A stretch of 64,000 nucleotides of DNA from Deltaproteobacteria bacterium (GTDB lineage: Bacteria > Myxococcota_A > Bradymonadia > REDH01), in NCBI GenBank assembly GCA_007693585.1, contig REDH01000075.1, positions 29,100 through 93,099 on the forward strand. The letters are read 5' to 3'. The first letter of the stretch is position 1. Each line of letters starts with the position of its first letter. Below are positions 29,941 through 38,573 of the stretch, piece by piece. The notes under the pieces were generated by a model. The model was not told the DNA's origin and ran no database searches. It saw only the letters and a program-made list of their open reading frames with translations. A program made the position numbers and the translations under genes.

Positions 29941-31409
29941 CGGAACCCTCGCACCGGGGGGTGGGGGGATGCGGATCCCCCGCCGGAATCTGATGAACTA
30001 AGCGGAACAGAGCCTCCACGCAAGGGACCCGCCCCAACGAATCCTGGCCCCGTTCCGTACGACCAGCAAAGCATCCCCCGCAAATCTCCAGCCCCTTCGG
30101 TCGGCGTGGACCGGACTCCGGAGGACCATCGTCCGCCAACGACGCCGAGCAGGTCGTCACCATCCTGCAGAACGGGGGCGCATCTGCGCTCGCGATCCGG
30201 CCACCCGTCCCGAGCAAGGCGCGCCAGCAGATCCATCTCGGAGCCCTCGCGCCACGGGATCCTGTCGCCCGCCGCGGGACAACGCAGAAGAAGCGGCCCG
30301 GAAACGCGCTCCGGCAAGGGCACCGCGCCCGACCACCCGCGAGCACGCTCGGGCATGGCCGGCGCGCGTTCGCGCGCCCAGCACACCCTGAGCAATCCCC
30401 AGGGCACCCACTCTCCCGGCCGCAGGACCCGCTCCTCCTCTCCCTCCAGCAACGCGCGTCGCGGACTCAGACGAAGGCTGCGAACACCGAGAACCGCATC
30501 AACACCGCTTCCGCGAAGCGTTCCCTCCCGACCCTCCGCAAGCATCGTGCACAGCGAGGACACAAGACGTCGACTCGGTCGCACGCCCATCTGGCGACAC
30601 GCCTCCGCCAGCACTGCACGGACCGTCGGCCCCGGCTCGGCCGCAAGGCCCGCACGATCGATCCGCAACGTCCCCGTCGGATAGGGCCGCGACAACCGCT
30701 CCAGCACGTCCCGCAAGAGAGCGCCCAGCAACTGCCCATCCTCCTCCAGCTGCTGCAGCGAACGCGCCAACGGCACCAGACCGTGCGGCCCGTCCACCGC
30801 TCGCTGCACCAGCGGTCCGACCACATCCGAACGCAGCGTCACCCGAAGGCGACCACGATCCTCGTTCATCGGATCATCCAGCCAGGGCAGCGACCGAGCC
30901 AACGCTTCACGCCGCACGCCGGAGCGGCTCCACGCAAGCATCGGCCGATGCCACATCACCCCCTCGATCTCCACACTCCGCCGAGGCCCCGCGAGCCCGG
31001 CCGCGCTCGTCCCCTGAATCAGCCGAAGCAGGAGCGTCTCCAGCCGATCATCGAGCGTGTGCGCCGTCACCCCGTGAGCCGCTCCCAGCGAACGAACGGC
31101 TCGGGCCAGCAGCCCATACCGTTCCTGTCGCGCGGCGCCCTCGATGCCCTCGTCCCCTCTCCGGATGACCAGAGGATCGGCGTGCAGTACCTCCAGTGGC
31201 ACGCCCAGCGCGCGCGCCAGCCGTCGCGCCATGGCCTCGAGCTGCGCAGCAGCAGGTTGAAGATGGTGGTTCACATGAACGAGATGAGCGTCGCCCCGGA
31301 CCGCCACGGCCGCCGCAGCCAGCAGTGCCGAATCCGCTCCCCCACTGACGCCCAGCACCAACGGGCCGGGCAGGGACGCGAGCTCCCCGCACAGGACGTC
31401 CCACGTCAT
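29937..31409 (-). CDS. tilS: tRNA(Ile)-lysidine synthetase
   Basis: PP-loop [56 protein letters not shown]. Confidence 0.9.
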   Translation of the reverse strand: MTWDVLCGELASLPGPLVLGVSGGADSALLAAAAVAVRGDAHLVHVNHHLQPAAAQLEAMARRLARALGVPLEVLHADPLVIRRGDEGIEGAARQERYGLLARAVRSLGAAHGVTAHTLDDRLETLLLRLIQGTSAAGLAGPRRSVEIEGVMWHRPMLAWSRSGVRREALARSLPWLDDPMNEDRGRLRVTLRSDVVGPLVQRAVDGPHGLVPLARSLQQLEEDGQLLGALLRDVLERLSRPYPTGTLRIDRAGLAAEPGPTVRAVLAEACRQMGVRPSRRLVSSLCTMLAEGREGTLRGSGVDAVLGVRSLRLSPRRALLEGEEERVLRPGEWVPWGLLRVCWARERAPAMPERARGWSGAVPLPERVSGPLLLRCPAAGDRIPWREGSEMDLLARLARDGWPDRERRCAPVLQDGDDLLGVVGGRWSSGVRSTPTEGAGDLRGMLCWSYGTGPGFVGAGPLRGGSVPLSSSDSGGGSASPHPPVRGFR

Positions 31410-32401
31410 CGGCTCCGGGGGCGCAGCGCATCCTCCCCCGTCGTTGGCTCCACCTGCTCCTCAATGACCCGGGGCCGGAGCTGGCCGCTCCCCTCGGGGT
31501 CGATGCGATCCCGGTTCTCGTACCAGTCTCGAATCAGCGTCATCGGCACCGCCAGCACCTCGCCTCGCCGTGTGGCCGCCGGAAAGCTGGACAAGGCCAC
31601 CAGCTCCCCGTGAACGTTCACGATGGGATAGCCATTGCGAAAGCGGAACGGACTGTGGATCAGCAGCGTCTGCTCTCGGCCGATCCGCGCCGGCTGGGCG
31701 TCCAGGGTGCCGGGGTGCAGCAGGGGAGTACCAGAGCCCTGAAGCGTCGTCGCAGGAGTGGTCGAGGCGGCCGATGCCCCCCCAGTCCGGTTGTCATCCG
31801 CCTCCGGGACGGGGTGTGGCCCCCGAACGTAGACGTCCGGAGGGCTCGGCCACTCCTCGGCCAGAGGCAGGGCACGGCCCCTGGCCACCCCGTCCGGAAT
31901 CGAGCTGACGTCGAGGGCAGTGACGCCATGCACCGCACTCGCCCAGCGCGTCTCGACGACGTGGCCGACATCCCCCACATACACCGTGATCCGATCCGCC
32001 CGGTCCAGAGGGCCGAGGGGAAAGAGAAGCAGCGGGTCGCTATCGTCGCTGGCCTGCACGAGCGTGGCCACACCCTCCGCATGGACGTACCGCGGGTGGA
32101 AGCCCGCTCCCAGGTCCTCCCGGATTCGCACCGGAAACATGGCCCGCTGCAGCGCCTCGTCCACTCGCTGGAGATCCGCGGCCCGGACCGGACCGGGAAG
32201 GCGATCCGAACGCGTTCTCTCTCGCTCCCCGGCGCCATCCTCCGCATGCACTACGACGGACCACGCCAGCGACGCGAAACCGGCCACGGCGCAGGCCAGC
32301 ACGAGGGTCCTTCCCACCCACGGACACCGACCCCGGGAAGGGATCGCGGAAGACTGGACTCCATTCCACATCACGTCTGGCTCGTCTCGCCATGGGAACA
32401 A
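31406..32401 (-). CDS. Hypothetical periplasmic protein, possibly a degenerate trypsin-like fold
   Basis: 331 aa; hydrophobic N-terminal segment VLACAVAGFASLAWSVVVHA; C-terminal RNGYPIVNVHGELVALSSFPAATRRGEVLAVPMTLI resembles trypsin-like peptidases without the GNSGG nucleophile; ATGA-coupled to tilS. Confidence 0.6.
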   Translation of the reverse strand: MFPWRDEPDVMWNGVQSSAIPSRGRCPWVGRTLVLACAVAGFASLAWSVVVHAEDGAGERERTRSDRLPGPVRAADLQRVDEALQRAMFPVRIREDLGAGFHPRYVHAEGVATLVQASDDSDPLLLFPLGPLDRADRITVYVGDVGHVVETRWASAVHGVTALDVSSIPDGVARGRALPLAEEWPSPPDVYVRGPHPVPEADDNRTGGASAASTTPATTLQGSGTPLLHPGTLDAQPARIGREQTLLIHSPFRFRNGYPIVNVHGELVALSSFPAATRRGEVLAVPMTLIRDWYENRDRIDPEGSGQLRPRVIEEQVEPTTGEDALRPRSR

Positions 32402-32643
32402 GGGGCGACGAAGGGCGCGTCGACGACCACGGCCCTGCCATGGCCCGCTCCCCGACCGCCGCCAGCGACGCTAACGCTCCCGCGGACCTTCCGCAAATCC
32501 CTGTCGCCGACCCGCGCCCCGTCGAGCCGCCGGCAACAACCGCCTCGAGCGGACCCACGAGAGGATCTGCACCCCGCGGGAACTTTGTCCGCGCGACGGT
32601 GTCCACCCTGCCTGAGCCCTCATGGCGGTCTCGGGGAAAGACC

Positions 32644-32672
32644 TTGACCGTTCTGTGGCGCCCCCGTAGTCT
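32644..32672 (+). promoter_or_regulatory. Putative sigma70-type promoter upstream of the second AgmX/PglI-domain gene
   Basis: TTGACC-N17-TAGTCT about 109 nt upstream of ATG 32781. Confidence 0.4.
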
Positions 32673-32780
32673 CTCCGCGCCCCGGGTGCGGCATCCTCAA
32701 GGAACCACGGACACCTGGCCGCGGTCCAATCGCCGCAACCCCCCCGGCATCCAGAGTCAGTTCATCAACGGTGAGCCATC

Positions 32781-34067
32781 GTGAGCAGCAAGCTTCTTCG
32801 GGTAGCCCTCGTCTGGAACGGTACGGTCATCAACGAGCGGATCCTCCGCAAGCCGGAGGACGTCGTCGTCGGACCCAGCCCGAAGGCCATGTTCGTCGTG
32901 CCGGCCGCCGACGTGGAGGAGCACGTGCTCTTCACCCCCTCCGGCAGCGAGTACACCGCCTCCCTGCTCTCCGGCATGGATGGACAGGTCACTCTCGCCG
33001 GAGACAACAAGGCGATCTCCGCCCTCGGGACGAGCTTCCAGATCCGCCCGGGGGACTACGGCGTCCTCACCATCGGAGAAGTGAGCATCTTCTTCCAGTG
33101 GGTCGATGACGAAGGAGCCATCCTCGGCGCCTCGCCGCTCTCCACCGTGGACTTCAACCTGGCGTCCACGGTGCTCGTGGCCGCCGTCGTCCACATGCTC
33201 CTCCTCCTCTTCGCCTTCATCACCTTCGACCCCGAACTCCGGCGCGCAAGCATGGAGTTCCCCGATCGCTTCGTCCGCATTCTCGCCCAGGAACCCCCCG
33301 ACATCCTCGAGGAAGAGGAAGACGAGGTGCCCGACGAGACCATGTCGGAAGCCGCCGCAGGCGAAGAAGGCGAGTTCGGTGATCCGGAAGACGAAACCGA
33401 GACGGAACTCCCCGACCACGATGCTCCACTCGTCGAGGAACTCGAGACCCCCGAACTCGGACGCGCCTTCGACGCCGCCATCGCCGAGTCCGGTGCGCTC
33501 ACCAACATCTTCCAGCAGAACGACAGCTTCGCCAACCAGTTCGGCGCCGACTTCGCCACCGCCGGCGAAGGCGACGCCTTCAACGCCGGTCACGGCAGCC
33601 TCGGCCTCGGCGGCTCCGGCTCCGGCTCCGGCGGCGGCGGATTCGGGGCCGGTCGGGCCGGGGGCGTGGGATCCCTCGACACCGGCGGCGGACGAGGGCA
33701 GGGCGCCGCGGTCGGACGTCGTCAGGCGCGAGCGCCCCAGGCCCGCGTCGAACGCGGCAGCCCCTCTGTCTCCGGATTCCTCACCCGGGAACAGATCGAA
33801 CGCGTCGTGCGACGACACAGCCGCGGAATCCGCTTCTGCTACGAACGTGAACTGCAGACCGATCCGTCCCTCGGTGGCCGCGTTGCCGTCAACTGGACCG
33901 TCGGGCTCGATGGACGCGTCACCGCACAGTCCGTCGTCGAGAACACCATGGGCAACCGAAACGTCGAGTCCTGCATCCTCCGCGAAGTCAGCAGGATGCG
34001 CTTCGACGAGCCCGACGGCGGCATGGTCAACGTCACCTACCCGTTCACCTTCCGCTCCGCCGAGTAG
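32781..34067 (+). CDS. Second GltG-like protein: FHA-like N-terminus, TM, acidic/Gly-rich linker, AgmX/PglI C-terminal domain
   Basis: 428 aa; C-terminus IRFCYERELQTDPSLGGRVAVNWTVGLDGRVTAQSVVENTMGNRNVESCILREVSRMRFDEPDGGMVNVTYPFTF parallels the 11258-12628 protein. Confidence 0.87.
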   Translation: MSSKLLRVALVWNGTVINERILRKPEDVVVGPSPKAMFVVPAADVEEHVLFTPSGSEYTASLLSGMDGQVTLAGDNKAISALGTSFQIRPGDYGVLTIGEVSIFFQWVDDEGAILGASPLSTVDFNLASTVLVAAVVHMLLLLFAFITFDPELRRASMEFPDRFVRILAQEPPDILEEEEDEVPDETMSEAAAGEEGEFGDPEDETETELPDHDAPLVEELETPELGRAFDAAIAESGALTNIFQQNDSFANQFGADFATAGEGDAFNAGHGSLGLGGSGSGSGGGGFGAGRAGGVGSLDTGGGRGQGAAVGRRQARAPQARVERGSPSVSGFLTREQIERVVRRHSRGIRFCYERELQTDPSLGGRVAVNWTVGLDGRVTAQSVVENTMGNRNVESCILREVSRMRFDEPDGGMVNVTYPFTFRSAE

Positions 34068-34125
34068 CGCGCGGATGCCGCACGAAACAGCTCGGTTCAC
34101 CCGGGCACGGTGCACACCCCGATGC

Positions 34126-34198
34126 GCTGAACCTCCGCGCATCGCGGATGGCCCGAAGCTGAACCTCCGCGCATCGCGGAAGGCCCGAAGCTGAACCC
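34126..34198. repeat. Intergenic tandem repeat, 32 bp unit, 2 copies plus partial third
   Basis: gctgaacctccgcgcatcgcgga(t/a)ggcccgaa at 34126-34157 and 34158-34189, then gctgaaccc; each copy holds the dyad CCGCG-CAT-CGCGG. Confidence 0.85.
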
Positions 34199-34289
34199 AT
34201 CCGCGCGCATCGACGCATCACCGCACTGACCGGAGATGCCTCGCGCAACCGATGCGCCGTGCCCGGCACGCAGCCAACCGTCCCGAGAA

Positions 34290-34305
34290 GGCCCCCTCAG
34301 GGGCC
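34290..34305. terminator. GC-rich hairpin between convergent genes
   Basis: GGCCCC-CTCA-GGGGCC, 6 bp perfect stem; no T-tract. Confidence 0.3.
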
Positions 34306-34364
34306 CGACGAGATACCGGGCGCGAGTGCAAGCCGAGGCACCTGGCGGCCCCCAGACCAACCCG

Positions 34365-34649
34365 TCAGCCCTCGCTCGCACCGTGAACGATGCCGTGCTG
34401 CTCAAGCAGGGGAACAAGCTCCCCCGACTCGTCCAGCGCGCGGAGATCCGTGAACCCCCCGACGCTCACGTCCCCCACGAAGATCTGCGGCACCGTGCGC
34501 ATGCCCGTTCGCTCGAGAAGAGCGGCCCGCTGCGCCGCGTCCGTCGTGACATCCACGCTGGTCCACGGCACGCCGCGCGCGTCCAGCAGGCGCTTTGCCA
34601 TGTCGCAGTAGGGGCAGTAGCCCGTGACGTAGATCGTGACGACACTCAT
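34365..34649 (-). CDS. Glutaredoxin (GrxC-like)
   Basis: 94 aa from ATG 34649: MSVVTIYVTGYCPYCDMAKRLLDARGVPW...GMRTVPQIFVGDVSVGGFTDL; CPYC active site and TVP motif. Confidence 0.93.
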   Translation of the reverse strand: MSVVTIYVTGYCPYCDMAKRLLDARGVPWTSVDVTTDAAQRAALLERTGMRTVPQIFVGDVSVGGFTDLRALDESGELVPLLEQHGIVHGASEG

Positions 34650-35002
34650 CGCTTTCCTCGAGAAGCAGGGGGGCATCGGCCGCTGGGGTGGCCCGCGGGC
34701 CGGACAGACGTCCCCTAGGGGCGCTCCATGGCAATGGCCAGTCACGGAGGAAGCCCCGTTCAAGAGCGAGCCATGACCTCTCTCGGAAGATCAGGGCCAG
34801 ACACCTACGCCGCCGCTCCGAGGCCTTCCGCACCCGACCGCGTACTCGCGCCCCCACCCGCGCACACACGGCCATGGTTGCCCCATCGTTCGCGTCGTTG
34901 CAGGCTGCCTCTGCGCGGCGAACCGGATCATGCCGCAACACGACACCGACCACGACGATTGACGCCGCACGGCAGCGCTCTCTCCACCCTCCACGAGTTC
35001 TC

Positions 35003-36790
35003 ATGCCCTTCCCCGACCGGGTCGCCTGGTTCGACAACGACCGGTTGTGCATCCGCTTCTCGTTCTCGATGAGCCTCAAGGATCAGGTCAAGGCCATCCC
35101 GGGAACCCGCTGGAGCCCCCACGAGAAGTGCTGGTGGGTGCCCGCGACCGAAGCCGATCGCGTGGTGCCGTCCCTGCGCGAGCTGCACTTCACGATCGAG
35201 GACGACCCGCTGCCCGGCGGCGAAGCAGAGCCGCTCCGCGACGGTCGCGAGCCAGATCGCCGAAGCGCCCAGGCCGTCCCCGCACCCAATGGCCAACCGG
35301 CCCTTCGCGTCAGCGAACTCAACCGCACCGCGCACCAGGCGCTCTCCGGCGTCTTCCCCGCGCCCCTCTGGCTGATCGCCGAGATCGACAATCTCCGTGC
35401 ACGCTCCGGGAACTACTGGTTCTCCCTCGTGGAGCGCGATGCCGCAGGGCAGATCACCGCCGCCGTCCCCGCCGTCATCTTCGCTCGACAACGAACCGCC
35501 ATCGATGCGGCACTCCAGGCCAACGGCCTCCTGCTCGAGGACGAACTCACCGTCTGCATGCGTTGCCGCGTCACCCTCTACGAACCGCGCGGAACGTTCC
35601 AGGTCATCGTCGATGGCGTCGACCCCCGACACTCCCTCGGCGACCTCGCCCGACGCAAGGAAGAGGTCCTCGAACAACTGCGCACCGAACACCTCGATCG
35701 CCGCGCGCTCGACCGTCTCGAACCCCTGCTCCCTCTCAGGGTCGCCCTGCTCACCAGCCGCGAGGGCGATGCCCGTGCAGATGTGCTGCGCACCCTCGAG
35801 GACTCCGGCTACCCCTTCGTCGTCGACGCATTCGACATCCGCGTCCAGGGCCCACGGCTCCGCGCCACGGCCTGCGCCGCCCTCGATGCCGTGGCCTCCA
35901 CACCCGACGCATGGGACGTCTGCCTCATCACCCGCGGCGGGGGCAGTCGCAGCGAGCTCGGCGCCTGGAACGACATCCAGATCGCCCGGCGGATCGCCCG
36001 TCTTCCCGTCAAGACGCTGGTCGCCATCGGGCATGAACTCGACCGCTGCGCACTCGACGAGATCGCCTGGTCGGAACGCACGCCCACCGCCGCCGCACAG
36101 GCGCTGGTCGCTAGGGTCGCCGCACAGGAGCAACGCCTCCACGACGCCACGAAGGTGCTCGTCCATCTGGCGCCGCTTCGTCTGGAACGGGCGGGAACCG
36201 CGCTCGCAACGCGCGCCCATCGCTTCGAGCGCGGCGTCTCCCGCGCCCTCGACATCGAACGCCAGCGCGCCCGCACCGTCTGGCCCGAGCGCCTCCGCCG
36301 TGGCGCGACATCCTTGCTCCTGCACCAGCAGAAACGCCTGCAGCAGCGCGCCCACGACATCATCGCCCGCCGCACCCGCGCCCGCCTCGCCCGTGAACAC
36401 CACACCATCCTCGACCTCGACCGCCGCCTCGCCCGCGGCTTCCAGCACAGGATCCTCCGCGGCCGGACAGAGCTCTCACACCTCGAACGACGACTCCTGC
36501 GAACCCCTCCCGCTCGCCTGCGGCATGCCGCCGAACTGCTCGACTCCGCCTCCGCCCGCGTCAGGCTCGCCGAACCGGAGCGCCTCCTCGCACGCGGACT
36601 CGCCGTGGTGCGGGATGCCGATGGTCATGCCATCCGCTCCCGCTCCGCCCTCGTCGAAGGCCTCCCCGTCCGCGTCGAGGTCGCCGACGGGGGAATCGCC
36701 GCCCGGTTGACCGAGGTGGAACTCGTGGACCACAACCGGCAGCCGACACCGTCACCGTCCCTGGACACCCGCAACAAGGACCCGAAATGA
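35003..36790 (+). CDS. xseA: Exodeoxyribonuclease VII large subunit with an additional N-terminal HARP-like domain
   Basis: XseA OB-fold region LRVSELNRTAHQAL...LWLIAEIDNLRARSGNYWFSL and catalytic region LITRGGGSRSELGAWND...VKTLVAIGHELD; preceded by ~90 aa RLCIRFSFSMSLKDQVKAIPGTRWSPHEKCWWVPA. Confidence 0.93.
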   Translation: MPFPDRVAWFDNDRLCIRFSFSMSLKDQVKAIPGTRWSPHEKCWWVPATEADRVVPSLRELHFTIEDDPLPGGEAEPLRDGREPDRRSAQAVPAPNGQPALRVSELNRTAHQALSGVFPAPLWLIAEIDNLRARSGNYWFSLVERDAAGQITAAVPAVIFARQRTAIDAALQANGLLLEDELTVCMRCRVTLYEPRGTFQVIVDGVDPRHSLGDLARRKEEVLEQLRTEHLDRRALDRLEPLLPLRVALLTSREGDARADVLRTLEDSGYPFVVDAFDIRVQGPRLRATACAALDAVASTPDAWDVCLITRGGGSRSELGAWNDIQIARRIARLPVKTLVAIGHELDRCALDEIAWSERTPTAAAQALVARVAAQEQRLHDATKVLVHLAPLRLERAGTALATRAHRFERGVSRALDIERQRARTVWPERLRRGATSLLLHQQKRLQQRAHDIIARRTRARLAREHHTILDLDRRLARGFQHRILRGRTELSHLERRLLRTPPARLRHAAELLDSASARVRLAEPERLLARGLAVVRDADGHAIRSRSALVEGLPVRVEVADGGIAARLTEVELVDHNRQPTPSPSLDTRNKDPK

Positions 36791-37029
36791 GCACCACCTC
36801 CGCCGACGAAGAGACCAGCTGGGCAGCAGCCGTGGACGAACTCGAGGACATCCTGCGCGCCATCGAGGACGAACAGCTCGACATCGATTCCCTCGGCCCG
36901 CAGGTCGAGCGCGCAGCGACCCTCATCCGCACCTGTCGGTCGATTCTCGACGAAACCGGCATCCGCGTGCGCGAGGCCCTCGTCAGTCTCGAACCCGAGC
37001 AGGGCGAACCCGAGCAGGGCGACGCGTGA
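36787..37029 (+). CDS. xseB: Exodeoxyribonuclease VII small subunit
   Basis: 80 aa; SWAAAVDELEDILRAIEDEQLDIDSLGPQVERAATLIRTCRSIL; ATGA overlap with xseA. Confidence 0.9.
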   Translation: MSTTSADEETSWAAAVDELEDILRAIEDEQLDIDSLGPQVERAATLIRTCRSILDETGIRVREALVSLEPEQGEPEQGDA

Positions 37030-38399
37030 TCGCGCGCCTCGGTACATGGCTGAGCGCCCTCGCCAGCAGAGTCGTCCCGGACCCCTTCGTCCTCGCCCTC
37101 GGGCTGACCCTCCTCGTCCTCCTCGCAGGCTGGGTGCTTGTCGGGCCCGTCGGCATCGAAGCCGCCGAGGCCACCGGGTTCTGGACCCTCCTCCTCGCCT
37201 GGGCCGAGGGCCTCGCCAACCCCGGAGGACTCGCCTTCGCCCTCCAGATGTCCCTCATCCTCGTCACCGGACACGCGCTCGCGGTCAGCCCACCCGTGCA
37301 GTACCTCGTCCGATGGATCGCCAGCCTTCCACGCTCCGGAGCCGGCGCAGTCTTCCTCGTCGCCCTGGTCGCCTGTCTCGCGGGAACGCTGCACTGGGGC
37401 CTCGGCGCCATCGTCGGCGCGCTGCTGGCGCGAGAGATCGGCCGCAGCGCCGCAGCGCGGAACACACCGCTCCACTACCCACTCCTCGGGGCGGCAGCCT
37501 ACGCCGGCATGGCGGTCTGGCATGGCGGACTCAGCGGCTCCGCACCCCTGACCTCCGCCATGGAAGGACACTTCGCCGAGCCCGCCGCCGGCGTCGTCCC
37601 CCTCGGCGACACGATCTTCAGCCCCATGAACACCCTCGTGATGCTCGCGCTGATCATCACCATTCCACTCGTCTTCCGTGCCATGCACCCCGCAGACGGC
37701 CGGCCCGTCACCGGCATGCCGGCACTGCCCCCGATCTCATCCCCCCCCGACCCGCAGGGCGATGGAAGCCTCGTCGACCGCATCCAGCGCAGCCCATGGC
37801 CAGGCCGGCTGCTCGGCGCACTCGGGCTCCTCTTCCTCACCGCAGCCGTGGCACGGGGCGAGCGATCCTTCGACCTCAACGCCGTGAACCTCGGCTTCCT
37901 CAGCGCCGGCCTCGTGCTCCAGGGCTCCCTCAAGGCCTACGCCGACGCCGTCGCCGACGGCGCCCGCGGCGCCGGAGCGATCATCCTGCAGTTCCCCTTC
38001 TACTTCGGTATCCTCGGAATCATGCGCGCCGCCGGCATGATCGACTGGATCAGCGCAGGACTCGTCACCCTCTCCACACCCCTCTCCTTCCCCACCGTCG
38101 CCTTCCTCTCCGCAGGCATCGTCAACTTCTTCGTGCCCAGCGGAGGCGGCCAGTGGGCCGTGCAGGCCGATATCCTCCTCCAGGCCGGCCAGACCCTGGG
38201 CGTCGCCCCCCACGTCACCATCCTCGCCTTCAGCCATGGCGACGCCTGGACCAACATGCTCCAGCCCTTCTGGGCACTTCCGCTCCTCGGCATCATGGGG
38301 CTCCGCGCCCGCGACATCATCGGCTACACCGCCGTCATCTTCCTGCTCATGGCCGTGCTCGTGCCCGCTCTCCTCACCCTCGCCGTGCTGATGGGCTGA
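37026..38399 (+). CDS. AtoE-like short-chain fatty acid transporter
   Basis: 457 aa polytopic; NFFVPSGGGQWAVQ and FSHGDAWTNMLQPFWALPLLGIMGL as in the AtoE family; GTG start overlaps the xseB stop. Confidence 0.9.
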   Translation: MIARLGTWLSALASRVVPDPFVLALGLTLLVLLAGWVLVGPVGIEAAEATGFWTLLLAWAEGLANPGGLAFALQMSLILVTGHALAVSPPVQYLVRWIASLPRSGAGAVFLVALVACLAGTLHWGLGAIVGALLAREIGRSAAARNTPLHYPLLGAAAYAGMAVWHGGLSGSAPLTSAMEGHFAEPAAGVVPLGDTIFSPMNTLVMLALIITIPLVFRAMHPADGRPVTGMPALPPISSPPDPQGDGSLVDRIQRSPWPGRLLGALGLLFLTAAVARGERSFDLNAVNLGFLSAGLVLQGSLKAYADAVADGARGAGAIILQFPFYFGILGIMRAAGMIDWISAGLVTLSTPLSFPTVAFLSAGIVNFFVPSGGGQWAVQADILLQAGQTLGVAPHVTILAFSHGDAWTNMLQPFWALPLLGIMGLRARDIIGYTAVIFLLMAVLVPALLTLAVLMG

Positions 38400-38573
38400 C
38401 CCGTCTGCCGAGGCACCCACGGACTGACGCCTCGCGTCACGTGCATTCGTTGACGTCGCAAGGGATTCCGGACACGGCCAGAGGGTTGTCGCCGCTCCGG
38501 GGGGACCGCAGCATCGTGCGCCCACCCGCAGCCAGTCCCCCCCCGTCCCGAAACACCGACGGAGCCAACCCTC

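Noticed and set aside
34126-34198. 32 bp intergenic repeats as a possible CRISPR
   Set aside because: Copies are directly adjacent with no spacer, only two full copies and no cas genes.
34688-35002. N-terminal 105 codons of the supplied 700 aa xseA ORF
   Set aside because: Arg/Pro/Ser-rich composition, overlaps the grx upstream region; ATG 35003 begins a plausible domain.
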